Of a stretch of 64,000 nt of DNA, positions 1 to 7,129 are shown one piece after another. The stretch is from positions 1 to 64,000 of the forward strand of contig NZ_QITQ01000019.1 of assembly GCF_003260265.1 (NCBI RefSeq), read 5' to 3'. Made by a program: the position numbers and the translations under genes. The stretch comes from Roseovarius amoyensis (GTDB lineage: Bacteria; Pseudomonadota; Alphaproteobacteria; Rhodobacterales; Rhodobacteraceae). A model generated the notes under the pieces. The model saw only the letters and a program-made list of their open reading frames with translations. It ran no database searches and was not told the DNA's origin. Numbering within the stretch: the first letter of the stretch is position 1; each line of letters begins with the position of its first letter.

Positions 1-13
1 GGCCCTTGGCGGC

Positions 14-32
14 AGACCACCCGCCGTGGTCT
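14..32 (-). terminator. Hairpin downstream of the last island gene seen
   Basis: AGACCAC at 14-20 pairs perfectly with GTGGTCT at 26-32 around a 5-nt loop. It lies just past the stop of the minus-strand gene ending at 90. There is no T-run on the minus strand, so terminator function is only suggested. Confidence 0.3.
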
Positions 33-89
33 ATTGGCAGAGAAATGAAACAACCAACCCCGATCAGCAGATGCAAAGAGTAGCTTGAA

Positions 90-575
90 TTACGCCAGAT
101 CCTGTCCAACCGATGGGGAGTAGCTCACCGGTACGCGCTTTCGTCGCCCCCGGAAGACAGGCCTGTCCTCTGCCTTCGCTGCCAGATCGGCCAGCTTGTC
201 GAGGTGCGCGTCACGTTCTTCGGCATAGGCCGCGCAGTCTTCGATATATGCGTCGATCTTGTTTTCGATCAGCATTTCCAGTTCGCTATCTACCGTGGCA
301 ATAGCTGCGGCACACATATGATGAATCTGGTCCTCGGAGTCTGCGACGTACTGAAATTCATCGAAGACCTCGCGCGGCAACGGACAGCCAGTCAATTGCC
401 ACACGGCATTTTGGGCGCTCGCAAAGCCAGCCCAATATTCATAGCTGAGGTCGGTAACCTTCCCGGCGAGGTGGCGCAGCCGTTCGGCGGTGGTCAGCGT
501 CAGCGGATGCAGCGCCAAATTTGCCATTTCATCGGTCAGCCGGAGCAACCGGCCTTCGCGTTCTTCGTTTTCCAT
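90..575 (-). CDS. Hypothetical island protein, 161 aa
   Basis: I do not recognise the family. The start at 575 is chosen because GGAAGG stands upstream at normal spacing; longer versions of the frame run into an untranslated-looking leader. The protein begins MENEEREGRLLRL, is acidic and mostly helical, and ends with a short basic stretch (RGRRKRVP) about 20 residues before the C-terminus. Residues around 105-150 could form a coiled coil. It has its own likely promoter at 611-638 and so need not be co-transcribed with the upstream operon. No signal peptide or membrane segment is visible. Confidence 0.6.
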   Translation of the reverse strand: MENEEREGRLLRLTDEMANLALHPLTLTTAERLRHLAGKVTDLSYEYWAGFASAQNAVWQLTGCPLPREVFDEFQYVADSEDQIHHMCAAAIATVDSELEMLIENKIDAYIEDCAAYAEERDAHLDKLADLAAKAEDRPVFRGRRKRVPVSYSPSVGQDLA

Positions 576-610
576 TCTCAATCCTTCCGTTTTTGGTGGT
601 AGTGACGTCC

Positions 611-638
611 ATTTAAGTGGGGTGGATGCGGGAGTCAA
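611..638 (-). promoter_or_regulatory. Candidate sigma-70 promoter for the gene at 90-575
   Basis: On the minus strand TTGACT (633-638) is followed after 16 nt by TTAAAT (611-616), about 40 bp before the start codon at 575. Confidence 0.45.
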
Positions 639-658
639 ATTTATGATTTTGTTAGAAA

Positions 659-819
659 AAATCACATCTGAACGCTCGGAAAAATGGCATTCTCTGGAAA
701 ATGTCACATCCCATGACAGGGCGTCCGGTGCGTCACCTTCACTTGCGTCAATTCGGCTTAGGGTCAGCGCTTGTGACACCCATTGCCTAAAAATTAGGCG
801 AATGGGAAATGTCACATCC
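659..819. repeat. Direct repeats AAATGTCACATCC in the island regulatory region
   Basis: AAATGTCACATCC occurs exactly at 699-711 and 807-819, and a shorter related AAATCACATC at 659-668. Between the full copies is a small palindrome, GCCTAA/TTAGGC, at 785-799. The repeats lie upstream of the candidate promoter of the 90-575 gene. The arrangement resembles operator or activator sites of a phage-type regulator, but no binding protein is identified. Confidence 0.5.
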
Positions 820-856
820 TGAAGAATCGGCTGTCTCTGATTTGGAAACGGACTGT

Positions 857-1153
857 TTAGGCATGATCGAACAGAATATCCGTCATCTCTTCCGCGAACA
901 CCTCGGGAAAAGTATAGGCGTCGGGGCGAGTGTCCCCCTTTCCAATGGCCCACTGCTCAGGCATCCGCCGGAATCCGGCGCGGCGCAGGACCGCACGGGC
1001 GAGTCGGGGTCCGAGTGCATCGGACAGCCATTCGAAGCTGAGGCGCATCCCGCGACCACCGCCCCGGCGGGCAAGCGTGGTGATCTTGTCCGCCAGTTCC
1101 TGCACAAGGTCGTCATCAAAGGTGGGCAAGCGCCCATTCTGGAAAGTCTGCAT
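857..1153 (-). CDS. Hypothetical island protein, 98 aa
   Basis: Unknown function. The start at 1153 (MQTFQNGRLPTFDDD) is preferred over upstream methionines because GGAG precedes it by 7 nt. The sequence is soluble and mixed charged, with an Arg/Gly-rich patch at residues 29-36 and a low-complexity-free C-terminal half. It follows the nested hairpin at 1186-1243, which separates it from the overlapping operon upstream. Confidence 0.6.
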   Translation of the reverse strand: MQTFQNGRLPTFDDDLVQELADKITTLARRGGGRGMRLSFEWLSDALGPRLARAVLRRAGFRRMPEQWAIGKGDTRPDAYTFPEVFAEEMTDILFDHA

Positions 1154-1185
1154 GTGTATCTCCATTGCAGTGGTGATGATTAGGG

Positions 1186-1243
1186 CAGACGGCGGCAATT
1201 CTTCCACGAGAACCCCCCGCTATGTGCGGGGTGCCGCCGTCTG
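1186..1243. repeat. Nested inverted repeats between two island genes
   Basis: CAGACGGCGGCA at 1186-1197 pairs perfectly with TGCCGCCGTCTG at 1232-1243 (12 bp). Inside lies a second hairpin, CCCCGC (1215-1220) with GCGGGG (1226-1231). On the minus strand the inner hairpin is followed by GGTTCTCGT, so it could terminate or attenuate the operon, or act as a processing site. Confidence 0.6.
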
Positions 1244-1257
1244 TTCTTTGGAGGGGC

Positions 1258-1458
1258 TTAGCCCAGCCCCTCGCGTTCAAGCTGTTGGCTCACGCTGCGC
1301 TCTACGGCCCCAAGGTTCTTAAAGAACGCCTCTTCGCCAAGGCGGTGGCGGGCTGACGCCCAGAGGGCGTTGCGGCGATGCATCCTTTCACGGGCAACAA
1401 GGTACTTGGCCGCGTCGAAGGTCGCGGGGGTGTTTCGCTGGATAAAGCTACGCCGCAT
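1258..1458 (-). CDS. Hypothetical basic island protein, 66 aa
   Basis: Small strongly basic protein rich in Arg, beginning MRRSFIQRNTPATFD. The ATG at 1458 overlaps the end of the preceding gene (stop at 1448-1450) by 11 bp, and GGGGAA lies just upstream. Its size and charge suggest nucleic-acid binding, but no motif is recognisable. Confidence 0.55.
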   Translation of the reverse strand: MRRSFIQRNTPATFDAAKYLVARERMHRRNALWASARHRLGEEAFFKNLGAVERSVSQQLEREGLG

Positions 1459-1729
1459 CGCGCTGTTCCCCTTCGCGGGCTTCCAGCATCGCCTGCACTT
1501 CCAGTTCCAGCCGCTGGCGTTCCTCTTCGTGCATCTCGGGCGTCCAATATTCGCGCGCTGCATGGGCACGTGCCCAGTGCTGCTTGCGCTCAAATGACCG
1601 CTTCTTTGCGGCGGCGCGTTCTGCCTTGGGCAGATGCTTAAAATCGCCGCTGGTATCGAACGGCTCGGCGTATCCGAATCGAGGTTCTTCGAGCACGGTT
1701 CCGGAATCGTTCATGGGATCGTCAGACAT
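1448..1729 (-). CDS. Hypothetical island protein, 93 aa
   Basis: The start at 1729 is fixed by a strong GGGAGGAGGG immediately upstream. The acidic N-terminal third (MSDDPMNDSGTVLEEP) is followed by a long charged helix with many Lys, Arg, Glu and Gln (about residues 30-93), likely a coiled coil. Family unknown. It overlaps both neighbours by a few bases, consistent with one operon. Confidence 0.6.
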   Translation of the reverse strand: MSDDPMNDSGTVLEEPRFGYAEPFDTSGDFKHLPKAERAAAKKRSFERKQHWARAHAAREYWTPEMHEEERQRLELEVQAMLEAREGEQRDAA

Positions 1730-1970
1730 TCCCTCCTCCCTTGGCCACGGCCTTCGCGCGCAAGTCATTGCGCCGACGGTCGGACAAGGTCGCCCCCGGC
1801 GCGGGTTCTTCGCCGGTGAAATGGCGCACTACTGCAAGATACGCCGCTGGGGTCAGAACATGACCACTTGGAAGGTACTTGTACCCATTTTCAACGGCGT
1901 GAAAGACGCCCCAAAATGCCCCACTGTGGTGGGTCTGAATCTCTTCGATTACATCATCAACATTGGTCAT
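1722..1970 (-). CDS. Hypothetical island protein, 82 aa
   Basis: The start at 1970 overlaps the stop of the preceding gene as ATGA and has GGGGAC upstream, so it is translationally coupled. Sequence MTNVDDVIEEIQTHHSGAFW continues as a compact soluble domain. The segment GYKYLPSGHVLTPAAYLAVVRHF looks well folded but is not assignable to a known family by eye. Confidence 0.6.
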   Translation of the reverse strand: MTNVDDVIEEIQTHHSGAFWGVFHAVENGYKYLPSGHVLTPAAYLAVVRHFTGEEPAPGATLSDRRRNDLRAKAVAKGGGNV

Positions 1971-2464
1971 TCGATCAGTCCCCAACGGCGCGCCAGTGAG
2001 AGCCTTTCGGAGGGGTCGGAAATGTCCTTCAGAGCTTCGAGTCGCTCATTGCGGGAACGCTCATCCTCTTCCGGCGGCGGCGTCGCGATTCCAAGCTCGC
2101 GAGCTTCGGACAAACGGCGCGCGGCATGAGATACGCAGTTCGAATGGTGAACATCATCCTTGCCCCGGTTCACATCCGCGACAGCCGCTGCCCGTGCCTC
2201 TTCATCGCCCTCGGAAATCGCCTTCTTGCGGGCGGCGGTGGACAGCGCGGGCAGGTTCAGAAGCTCCGCCGCGTATTCGTCTTCATCCAGAGGCGCGCCA
2301 AGCGCGGCGATGCGGGCCGAACGAAGGTTCAGCACGTCATCTGCTTCAAGCGTAACGCCGTGCTGCGCAGCTTCGGTGACGGTGCGCTCTACCAGAGCGG
2401 CCCAGCGGTCGCGGACGGCCTCAGAGCCTTCCACAATGTTCAAAAAATTGGTGTAGTCGGTCAT
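1967..2464 (-). CDS. Hypothetical island protein, 165 aa
   Basis: Acidic, Ala/Glu/Arg-rich helical protein, coupled by ATGA overlaps to genes on both sides; GAAGGAAG precedes the start. No catalytic motif or membrane segment is evident. The tight coupling with the helix-turn-helix gene upstream suggests a shared role in island maintenance, which is inference from position only. Confidence 0.6.
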   Translation of the reverse strand: MTDYTNFLNIVEGSEAVRDRWAALVERTVTEAAQHGVTLEADDVLNLRSARIAALGAPLDEDEYAAELLNLPALSTAARKKAISEGDEEARAAAVADVNRGKDDVHHSNCVSHAARRLSEARELGIATPPPEEDERSRNERLEALKDISDPSERLSLARRWGLIE

Positions 2465-2997
2465 GCCGCTTCCTTCATAGTGGTGTGATACTGGTCAAGG
2501 GTGCCTTCGTTCGAAGCGACCGCGAAAGCGGGGGCGATACCGTCAACGTCCGGGGCTTCCCCACCACGCAGAACCCACGCCAGAACCGGCGGGCAGAGCG
2601 CGAAAAGCTGGCGCAACGGGGTCAGGTTCCGAACGATGGTCGGGCTGCACAGGCGGCTGTTCGCCACTGCCACGACGAAAGAATTCTGGGCGGTCCGAAG
2701 GCGGTTGCGCATGGCCTCAGTCGGAAGCCATTCAGCAAATTCCAGCGCCATGGGTAGCGCTTCAGCTTCAACGTAGAGGTCGCGCCCGTGAAGGTCCTTC
2801 GCGGCCTGTGCCAGAGCCTCAGCGGCCCCTGCATCCACTTCCTTGCCCTTCAAGGTCATTACGGCCCCAGCAAGCGGGAAGTGCTTCCGTCCCCGTCCGC
2901 GCGTCGGGATGCGAAACGGGACGTCCGCGAGACGCCGACCCGCCGTGGCGGTGCTTACGCCGGTTGCGGCGCAGTAATCTTCGATCTTTATATACAA
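2461..2997 (-). CDS. Putative helix-turn-helix protein of the island, 178 aa
   Basis: First gene of the operon. The N-terminus (IEDYCAATGVSTATAGRRL, about residues 5-23) reads like a helix-turn-helix of the MerR/excisionase or phage regulator type; the remaining 150 residues are helical and unassigned. The start is TTG at 2997, with GAGGAAG just upstream; an ATG at 3010 is in another frame. It could regulate its own promoter at 3053-3081 or assist excision, given its position next to the integrase. Confidence 0.6.
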   Translation of the reverse strand: MYIKIEDYCAATGVSTATAGRRLADVPFRIPTRGRGRKHFPLAGAVMTLKGKEVDAGAAEALAQAAKDLHGRDLYVEAEALPMALEFAEWLPTEAMRNRLRTAQNSFVVAVANSRLCSPTIVRNLTPLRQLFALCPPVLAWVLRGGEAPDVDGIAPAFAVASNEGTLDQYHTTMKEAA

Positions 2998-3052
2998 TGC
3001 TCTTCCTCATTTTCTGGGAGATTTTGTTGCCCGCAAATTAGGGGTTGACATT

Positions 3053-3081
3053 TCTATATAACGAATTCCTAAAACTGTCAC
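3053..3081 (-). promoter_or_regulatory. Candidate promoter of the island operon
   Basis: On the minus strand GTGACA (3076-3081) and TATAGA (3053-3058) are 17 nt apart and lie 56 bp upstream of the TTG start at 2997. Similar GTGAC motifs flank it, which may be operator sites. Confidence 0.5.
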
Positions 3082-3163
3082 GAATCGGCGCAAAAACGGG
3101 TCACGGAATGCAAATGGACGGCAGAGCCGTCCCGCTGACGCGGGGGCCATAGGAAGGACAAAG

Positions 3164-3230
3164 CCCCGCCAAATCGGCGGGGGCGGGGCAGTGTGTTTGC
3201 GGCACTGATGAATGCCCGCGTTTAGCGGGC
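3164..3230 (-). terminator. Hairpins downstream of the integrase gene
   Basis: Two hairpins follow the integrase stop on the minus strand: GCCCGC/GCGGGC at 3214-3230, then a GC-rich 7-bp stem at 3164-3182 followed by CTTTGTCC. The second one is the better intrinsic terminator candidate. Confidence 0.5.
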
Positions 3231-3238
3231 GGGGGCGG

Positions 3239-4324
3239 CTAGGTAACTTCTTTGATCCACCGCCAGTTTTCGTACTTGTCGCCCCGCTTCTTGATTTGCG
3301 TGTAACGCTTCATGCTGGTCCACGACTTGTGGCCTGTAACTGACGCCGCGAGTGGCACCGTGTACCCTAGTTCAAACAGGCGCGATGTTCCTTCGTGGCG
3401 CAGGTCGTGGAAGTGAAGGTCTTCAATTCCCAAGAATTGACAAGCCCGCGTGAAGCGGGTGCTGACGCTATCACTGTGAAAGGGAAAGATGCGCTCTTCT
3501 ACGCGTGGCATAGCGTCGATAATTGCGCAGCAAGGGTCCGGCAGTTCGCACCAAATGTCATTTCCCTTCTTCTGGCCGGGGTTCTTCATGTCCCGGACCA
3601 GAACCCGCTGGTGCTCCGGTTCGTAATCTTCCCAAGTGATCCTGCAAATCTCAGCCTGACGGCGCGCGCTGAATATCGCGAAGGCGCACAATACATGCAT
3701 TGGCGTGACGCGCGGGTCCGCCGCTGACGCGGCGTAAAAATGTTCCATGAGGCGATTCATTTCATCTAAGGTCGGGCGGCGGGTCCGCTTATTGCTCTTG
3801 CTGGTGAGGCCATGCCGTGTGCAGACGCGCTGGGCGTCCTTCATGGCCTGTTCGTCCAGCGGATACCCCCACAGGGGGCGGGCGTCCGCGAAGACGGCGG
3901 AAAGGTGCGAAAGGTAGTTCAGTGCGGTTGCCGGGGAAGACAGGTCTGGGCGTTTGTGCAGTTCCCGGACAAAGGTAACAATGTCGGGGGACTCAATTTT
4001 GTCACAGGGCATATCCGCGATGTCATATTCCGTTCGGATGGTGCGCAGTACCTGCGCCTTGGTCTTCCCGATTTCAGACATGGACTCGGCGATATACCTG
4101 TCTATGGCGTCGCCCAAAGTCACCTTCTTTGCGCCCCGCCTCTGCACCTTCCGTCCGGCGGCAATGTCGTCGTCTATTTCTTTCTCTCGCTTCTTGGCCC
4201 ATGCTTCGGCGGTCTTGCGTTTGTCAAAGGTACGCGCTTCCTGATATGGGGGATTTCGGCGTACAATCTGAGCCGTCACGCTGGTCTTGCCGCTCTTCAA
4301 TGTTCGTTCGCGAAAGGTGGCCAT
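3239..4324 (-). CDS. Tyrosine recombinase / integrase of a dusA island
   Basis: A 361-aa phage-type integrase. The N-terminal part (about 1-70) is an arm-binding and SAM-like region, and the catalytic domain spans about 185-345. Visible catalytic residues are Arg222 in SARRQAEI, His306 and Arg309 in HDLRH, His332 in GHKSW, and the nucleophile Tyr341 in MKRYTQ. The set is complete, so the enzyme should be active. It is transcribed away from dusA and starts 64 bp from the dusA start. Repeated GTATGACTC sites in that gap are probable arm-type binding sites. Confidence 0.92.
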   Translation of the reverse strand: MATFRERTLKSGKTSVTAQIVRRNPPYQEARTFDKRKTAEAWAKKREKEIDDDIAAGRKVQRRGAKKVTLGDAIDRYIAESMSEIGKTKAQVLRTIRTEYDIADMPCDKIESPDIVTFVRELHKRPDLSSPATALNYLSHLSAVFADARPLWGYPLDEQAMKDAQRVCTRHGLTSKSNKRTRRPTLDEMNRLMEHFYAASAADPRVTPMHVLCAFAIFSARRQAEICRITWEDYEPEHQRVLVRDMKNPGQKKGNDIWCELPDPCCAIIDAMPRVEERIFPFHSDSVSTRFTRACQFLGIEDLHFHDLRHEGTSRLFELGYTVPLAASVTGHKSWTSMKRYTQIKKRGDKYENWRWIKEVT

Positions 4325-4328
4325 TCTC

Positions 4329-4420
4329 GTATGACTCCGGGTTGCTTCGTATGACTCTGAGTCATACAGGATGCAAAAAAAGGCGTAAATGGGTCAAAAT
4401 GAGCAAGAATGGTATGACTC
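4329..4420. repeat. Candidate integrase or excisionase binding sites at the island end
   Basis: GTATGACTC occurs at 4329-4337, 4349-4357 and 4412-4420, and inverted at 4359-4367. The middle pair makes a 19-bp palindrome, GTATGACTCTGAGTCATAC, with a single central base. They lie between the integrase start and the conserved part of dusA, where arm-type att sites are expected; they may also repress the integrase promoter. Confidence 0.65.
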
Positions 4421-5438
4421 CAATATGGAAGAAAATGTAGCAAAAACAGATATTTCAAGAGCTTCACGGCTATCTATCGCCCCGATGATGGATTGGACCG
4501 ATCGGCATTGCCGGTTCCTGCATCGCCAGTTCTCGCGCAACGTGCTGCTTTATACCGAGATGGTGACCGCCCCGGCGCTGGTGCGGGGGGGCGCGCTGTA
4601 TCTGTTGGAACATTCCCCCGCCGAGCACCCTGTTGCGCTGCAACTTGGCGGGTCGGACCCGGATGAGCTGGCGCAGGCGGCCCGGCTGGGGGCCGAGGCG
4701 GGGTATGACGAGATCAACCTCAATGTCGGCTGCCCCTCGGACCGGGTGCAGTCGGGCACCTTTGGCGCGGTGCTGATGAAAGAGCCGGCGCTGGTGGCCG
4801 ACTGCTGTGCGGCGATGATCGCGGCGCAGCCGCGCGAGGTGACGGTCAAGTGTCGTATCGGGGTCGATGACCAGGACCCCGAAACCGTGCTGCCCGATTT
4901 CCTGGACCGCTTCCGGCAGGCTGGCGTGACCCGCGTGATCATCCATGCCCGCAAGGCGTGGCTGCAGGGGCTGAGCCCCAAGGAAAACCGCGATGTTCCG
5001 CCGCTCGATTACGACATCGTGCACAAGGTGAAGGCGCGGTTTGGCGATCTGCACATCTCGGTCAATGGCGGCATCGCCACGCTGGAGGATGCACGCGCGC
5101 AGCTTGCAGCCGGGCTTGACGGGGTAATGGTGGGGCGGGCGGCCTATTACAACCCGGCTGCCATCCTGGGTCCGGCCGATCGGGTGATCTATGGCGATGA
5201 CGTGCCCGACCGGCGGGCAGAGGACGTGGTGCGCGCGATGCTGCCCTATATCGAGGCGCATCTGGCGGCGGGCGGGCGGCTGCACCAGGTGGCGCGGCAC
5301 ATGCTGGGGCTCTTTGCCGGGCGTTCGGGCGCGCGGGGCTGGCGGCGGGTCTTGTCGGAGGGAGCGACGCGCCCCGGCGCGGGGCCCGAACTGGTCGAGG
5401 CGGCGCTGACGCAAGTGGCCGGCGTGCAGGTGGGCTGA
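4389..5438 (+). CDS. dusA: tRNA-dihydrouridine(20/20a) synthase DusA
   Basis: FMN- and NADPH-dependent enzyme that reduces uridines 20 and 20a in the tRNA D-loop. The TIM-barrel core begins at SIAPMMDWTDRH (about residues 29-40). The catalytic cysteine is Cys115 in NVGCPSDRV; other signatures are VTVKCRIG, VIIHARKAWL and ISVNGGI. Length is normal for the family. The first 20-28 residues (MGQNEQEWYDSNMEEN) are unlike usual DusA starts and are probably supplied by the integrated island. ATG at 4389 has AAAGGCG upstream; 4425 is an alternative. The gene appears functional despite the insertion. Confidence 0.95.
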   Translation: MGQNEQEWYDSNMEENVAKTDISRASRLSIAPMMDWTDRHCRFLHRQFSRNVLLYTEMVTAPALVRGGALYLLEHSPAEHPVALQLGGSDPDELAQAARLGAEAGYDEINLNVGCPSDRVQSGTFGAVLMKEPALVADCCAAMIAAQPREVTVKCRIGVDDQDPETVLPDFLDRFRQAGVTRVIIHARKAWLQGLSPKENRDVPPLDYDIVHKVKARFGDLHISVNGGIATLEDARAQLAAGLDGVMVGRAAYYNPAAILGPADRVIYGDDVPDRRAEDVVRAMLPYIEAHLAAGGRLHQVARHMLGLFAGRSGARGWRRVLSEGATRPGAGPELVEAALTQVAGVQVG

Positions 5439-5498
5439 GGTGCTTTCCTCGCGCATCATGCCGGTGTAAGCCTGCCCCGGCGACCAGAGGAAATGCCC

Positions 5499-6323
5499 AT
5501 GCCCGACACCTCCCTTCTTTGGCAAATGTTGATCCTGCTGATGGCCATCGGCGGCTTTGCCGGCGTGCTGGCCGGGCTGTTGGGGGTGGGCGGCGGCATC
5601 GTTCTGGTGCCGGCCTTTTTCTATGCCTTTAAGACGTTGGGCTATGACGGCCCGCAACTGATGCAGATCTGCCTGGCGACGTCGCTGGCGACGATCATCG
5701 TCACCTCGGTGCGTTCGGTCATCAGCCATCACGCCAAGGGGGCGGTGGACTGGTCGATCCTCAGGACATGGGCGCCGGGCATCGCGGTGGGCGCTGTGTT
5801 GGGCGTGCTGGTGGCGTCGTCGCTGCGCTCGGGCGTGTTGCAGGGGGTGTTCGGCGGCGTGGGCATCGTCATCGGGCTTTACCTGGCGCTGGGGCGGGCG
5901 GAATGGCGGCTGGGCGAAGAGATGCCCGGCGGCCTGACGCGGGCGCTGATGTCGCCGGTGGTGGGGTTCCTGTCGGTGCTGATGGGTATCGGCGGCGGCA
6001 GTTTCGGCGTCCCGCTGATGAGCCTTTACGGCCTACCCATTCACCGGGCGGTGGCCACCGCTGCGGGCTTTGGCGTGACCATCGCGGTGCCATCGGTGAT
6101 CGGGTTTCTGTTTCTGACCATTGCGCCCGAACACCGCCCGCCGCTGACGCTGGGGGCGGTCAACCTGCCGGCATTTGCGGTGATCATCACCATGACGCTG
6201 CTGACCGCGCCGCTGGGGGTGCGGCTGGCGCATGCGATGAACCCGCGGCCACTGCGGCGCGTCTTTGCGGTGTTCCTGCTGTTGGTGGCGGGCAACATGC
6301 TGCGCAAGGCGCTGGGATGGTAG
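5499..6323 (+). CDS. TauE/SafE family sulfite/anion exporter-like permease
   Basis: Integral membrane protein with about eight hydrophobic segments and the glycine-rich motif LLGVGGGIVLVPAF near residue 30, repeated as MGIGGGSFGVPLM in the second half, typical of the TauE/SafE (former DUF81) family. Members move small sulfur-containing or organic anions; the substrate cannot be told here. ATGs exist at 5493 and 5499; AGAGGA is properly spaced only for 5499. It stands alone between dusA and a convergent group. Confidence 0.85.
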   Translation: MPDTSLLWQMLILLMAIGGFAGVLAGLLGVGGGIVLVPAFFYAFKTLGYDGPQLMQICLATSLATIIVTSVRSVISHHAKGAVDWSILRTWAPGIAVGAVLGVLVASSLRSGVLQGVFGGVGIVIGLYLALGRAEWRLGEEMPGGLTRALMSPVVGFLSVLMGIGGGSFGVPLMSLYGLPIHRAVATAAGFGVTIAVPSVIGFLFLTIAPEHRPPLTLGAVNLPAFAVIITMTLLTAPLGVRLAHAMNPRPLRRVFAVFLLLVAGNMLRKALGW

Positions 6324-6375
6324 AGGGGGTGTTGGCGCGGGGCTGGGCAACTTTCCCGGCCGCGCCGCCGTTGCC

Positions 6376-6399
6376 GGGTATTTGTAACCAAAAAGAAGC
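6376..6399 (+). repeat. Copy 1 of a dispersed intergenic motif
   Basis: GGGTATTT at 6376-6383, ACCA at 6387-6390 and AGAAGC at 6394-6399 recur in the same order and spacing at 54696-54719. A weaker relative lies near 29544. Here it sits between two convergent genes. Confidence 0.45.
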
Positions 6400-6419
6400 A
6401 GGCAGAGGGGTGTGCCCGG

Positions 6420-6656
6420 TCAGCCCCTCGCCAGCCTCGCCGCGCGCCCGCCCCGGCGTTTTTTCAACAGCGAGGCGCGGCCCGGAAGTTCAGCCATGAC
6501 CTGTTGACGTTCCTCGCGTGTCATCCTTGACCAGCGCGAGATTTCATCGGTGGTGCGGTAGCAGCCGGTGCAGATGCGCGCTTCGGGATGCACCACGCAG
6601 ACGCGAATGCAGGGGCTGTCGGTTTCCGGGCGGGTCCAGACGGGCGTGTCGTTCAC
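6420..6656 (-). CDS. DUF1289 domain-containing protein
   Basis: A 78-aa protein with the four-cysteine DUF1289 pattern: CIRVC, then CTGCYRTTDEISRW, then a basic tail. The cysteines probably bind a metal; the function is unknown. It starts with GTG at 6656, overlapping the ruvX stop as GTGA, so the two are translationally coupled. The Arg/Lys-rich C-terminus (KKRRGGRAARLARG) could contact nucleic acid. Confidence 0.85.
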   Translation of the reverse strand: MNDTPVWTRPETDSPCIRVCVVHPEARICTGCYRTTDEISRWSRMTREERQQVMAELPGRASLLKKRRGGRAARLARG

Positions 6657-7129
6657 GGCTCTGTCCTCAGATGTTGCAACCGGTCGAGGGCTCCTTGCAG
6701 AATATACGCCGCCGCGACCGCGTCGATAACCTCTTTGCGACGCTTCCGGGTCAAATCGGCCTCCAACAGTGCCCTTTCGGCCGCGACCGTCGACAATCGT
6801 TCGTCCCAGAACCCGATCGGCAGCTCGGTCAGCTTGGCGAGGTTGCGGGCGAATGCGCGTACTGACTGGCAGCGCGGCCCCTCTGACCCGTCCATGTTGC
6901 GCGGCAGGCCCAGGATGATGCCTGCCGCGGCGCGATCCTCGGCGATGGCCAGGATCCGGGCGGCGTCGGCGGCAAAGCGGGTGCGGCGGATGGTTTCGAC
7001 CGCCCCGGCCGAGGACAGCAGCGCGTCCGAGACCGCGACGCCCACCGTCTTTTCCCCCGGGTCGAGCCCGATCAGCGGACGCATCGGCGCCAGCGCGGCG
7101 GCAAAGGCGGCGATGTCGTCGTGGATCAT
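6653..7129 (-). CDS. ruvX: Holliday junction resolvase-like RuvX/YqgF
   Basis: An RNase H-fold nuclease of 158 aa that resolves recombination intermediates and, in enterobacteria, helps process pre-16S rRNA. The first acidic residue is in LIGLDPGEKTVGVAVSD near residue 20, the middle motif is ILGLPRNMDGSEG, and the last acidic motif is in KEVIDAVAAAYIL. The true start is the ATG at 7129, which overlaps the ccmI stop (ATGA); longer frames are shadows. It is coupled to DUF1289 downstream. Confidence 0.9.
   Translation of the reverse strand: MIHDDIAAFAAALAPMRPLIGLDPGEKTVGVAVSDALLSSAGAVETIRRTRFAADAARILAIAEDRAAAGIILGLPRNMDGSEGPRCQSVRAFARNLAKLTELPIGFWDERLSTVAAERALLEADLTRKRRKEVIDAVAAAYILQGALDRLQHLRTEP

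Larger units (their letters stand above)
1..4480. mobile_element. Genomic island integrated at dusA (partial, integrase end)
   Basis: A block of small minus-strand genes of unknown function ends in a tyrosine recombinase that abuts the 5' end of dusA. This matches the known class of islands and prophages that integrate into the start of dusA and rebuild its N-terminus. The block has shorter, tightly overlapping genes and lower GC than the following core genes. The attachment core should lie within about 4425-4500, where dusA coding sequence becomes conserved. The second junction is not in the window, so island size and cargo are unknown. Confidence 0.8.

Noticed and set aside
4470..5732. Long minus-strand frame of 420 codons over dusA and the TauE gene
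   Set aside because: It is antisense to two clear genes and has the Arg/His/Gln-rich composition of a GC-rich shadow frame.
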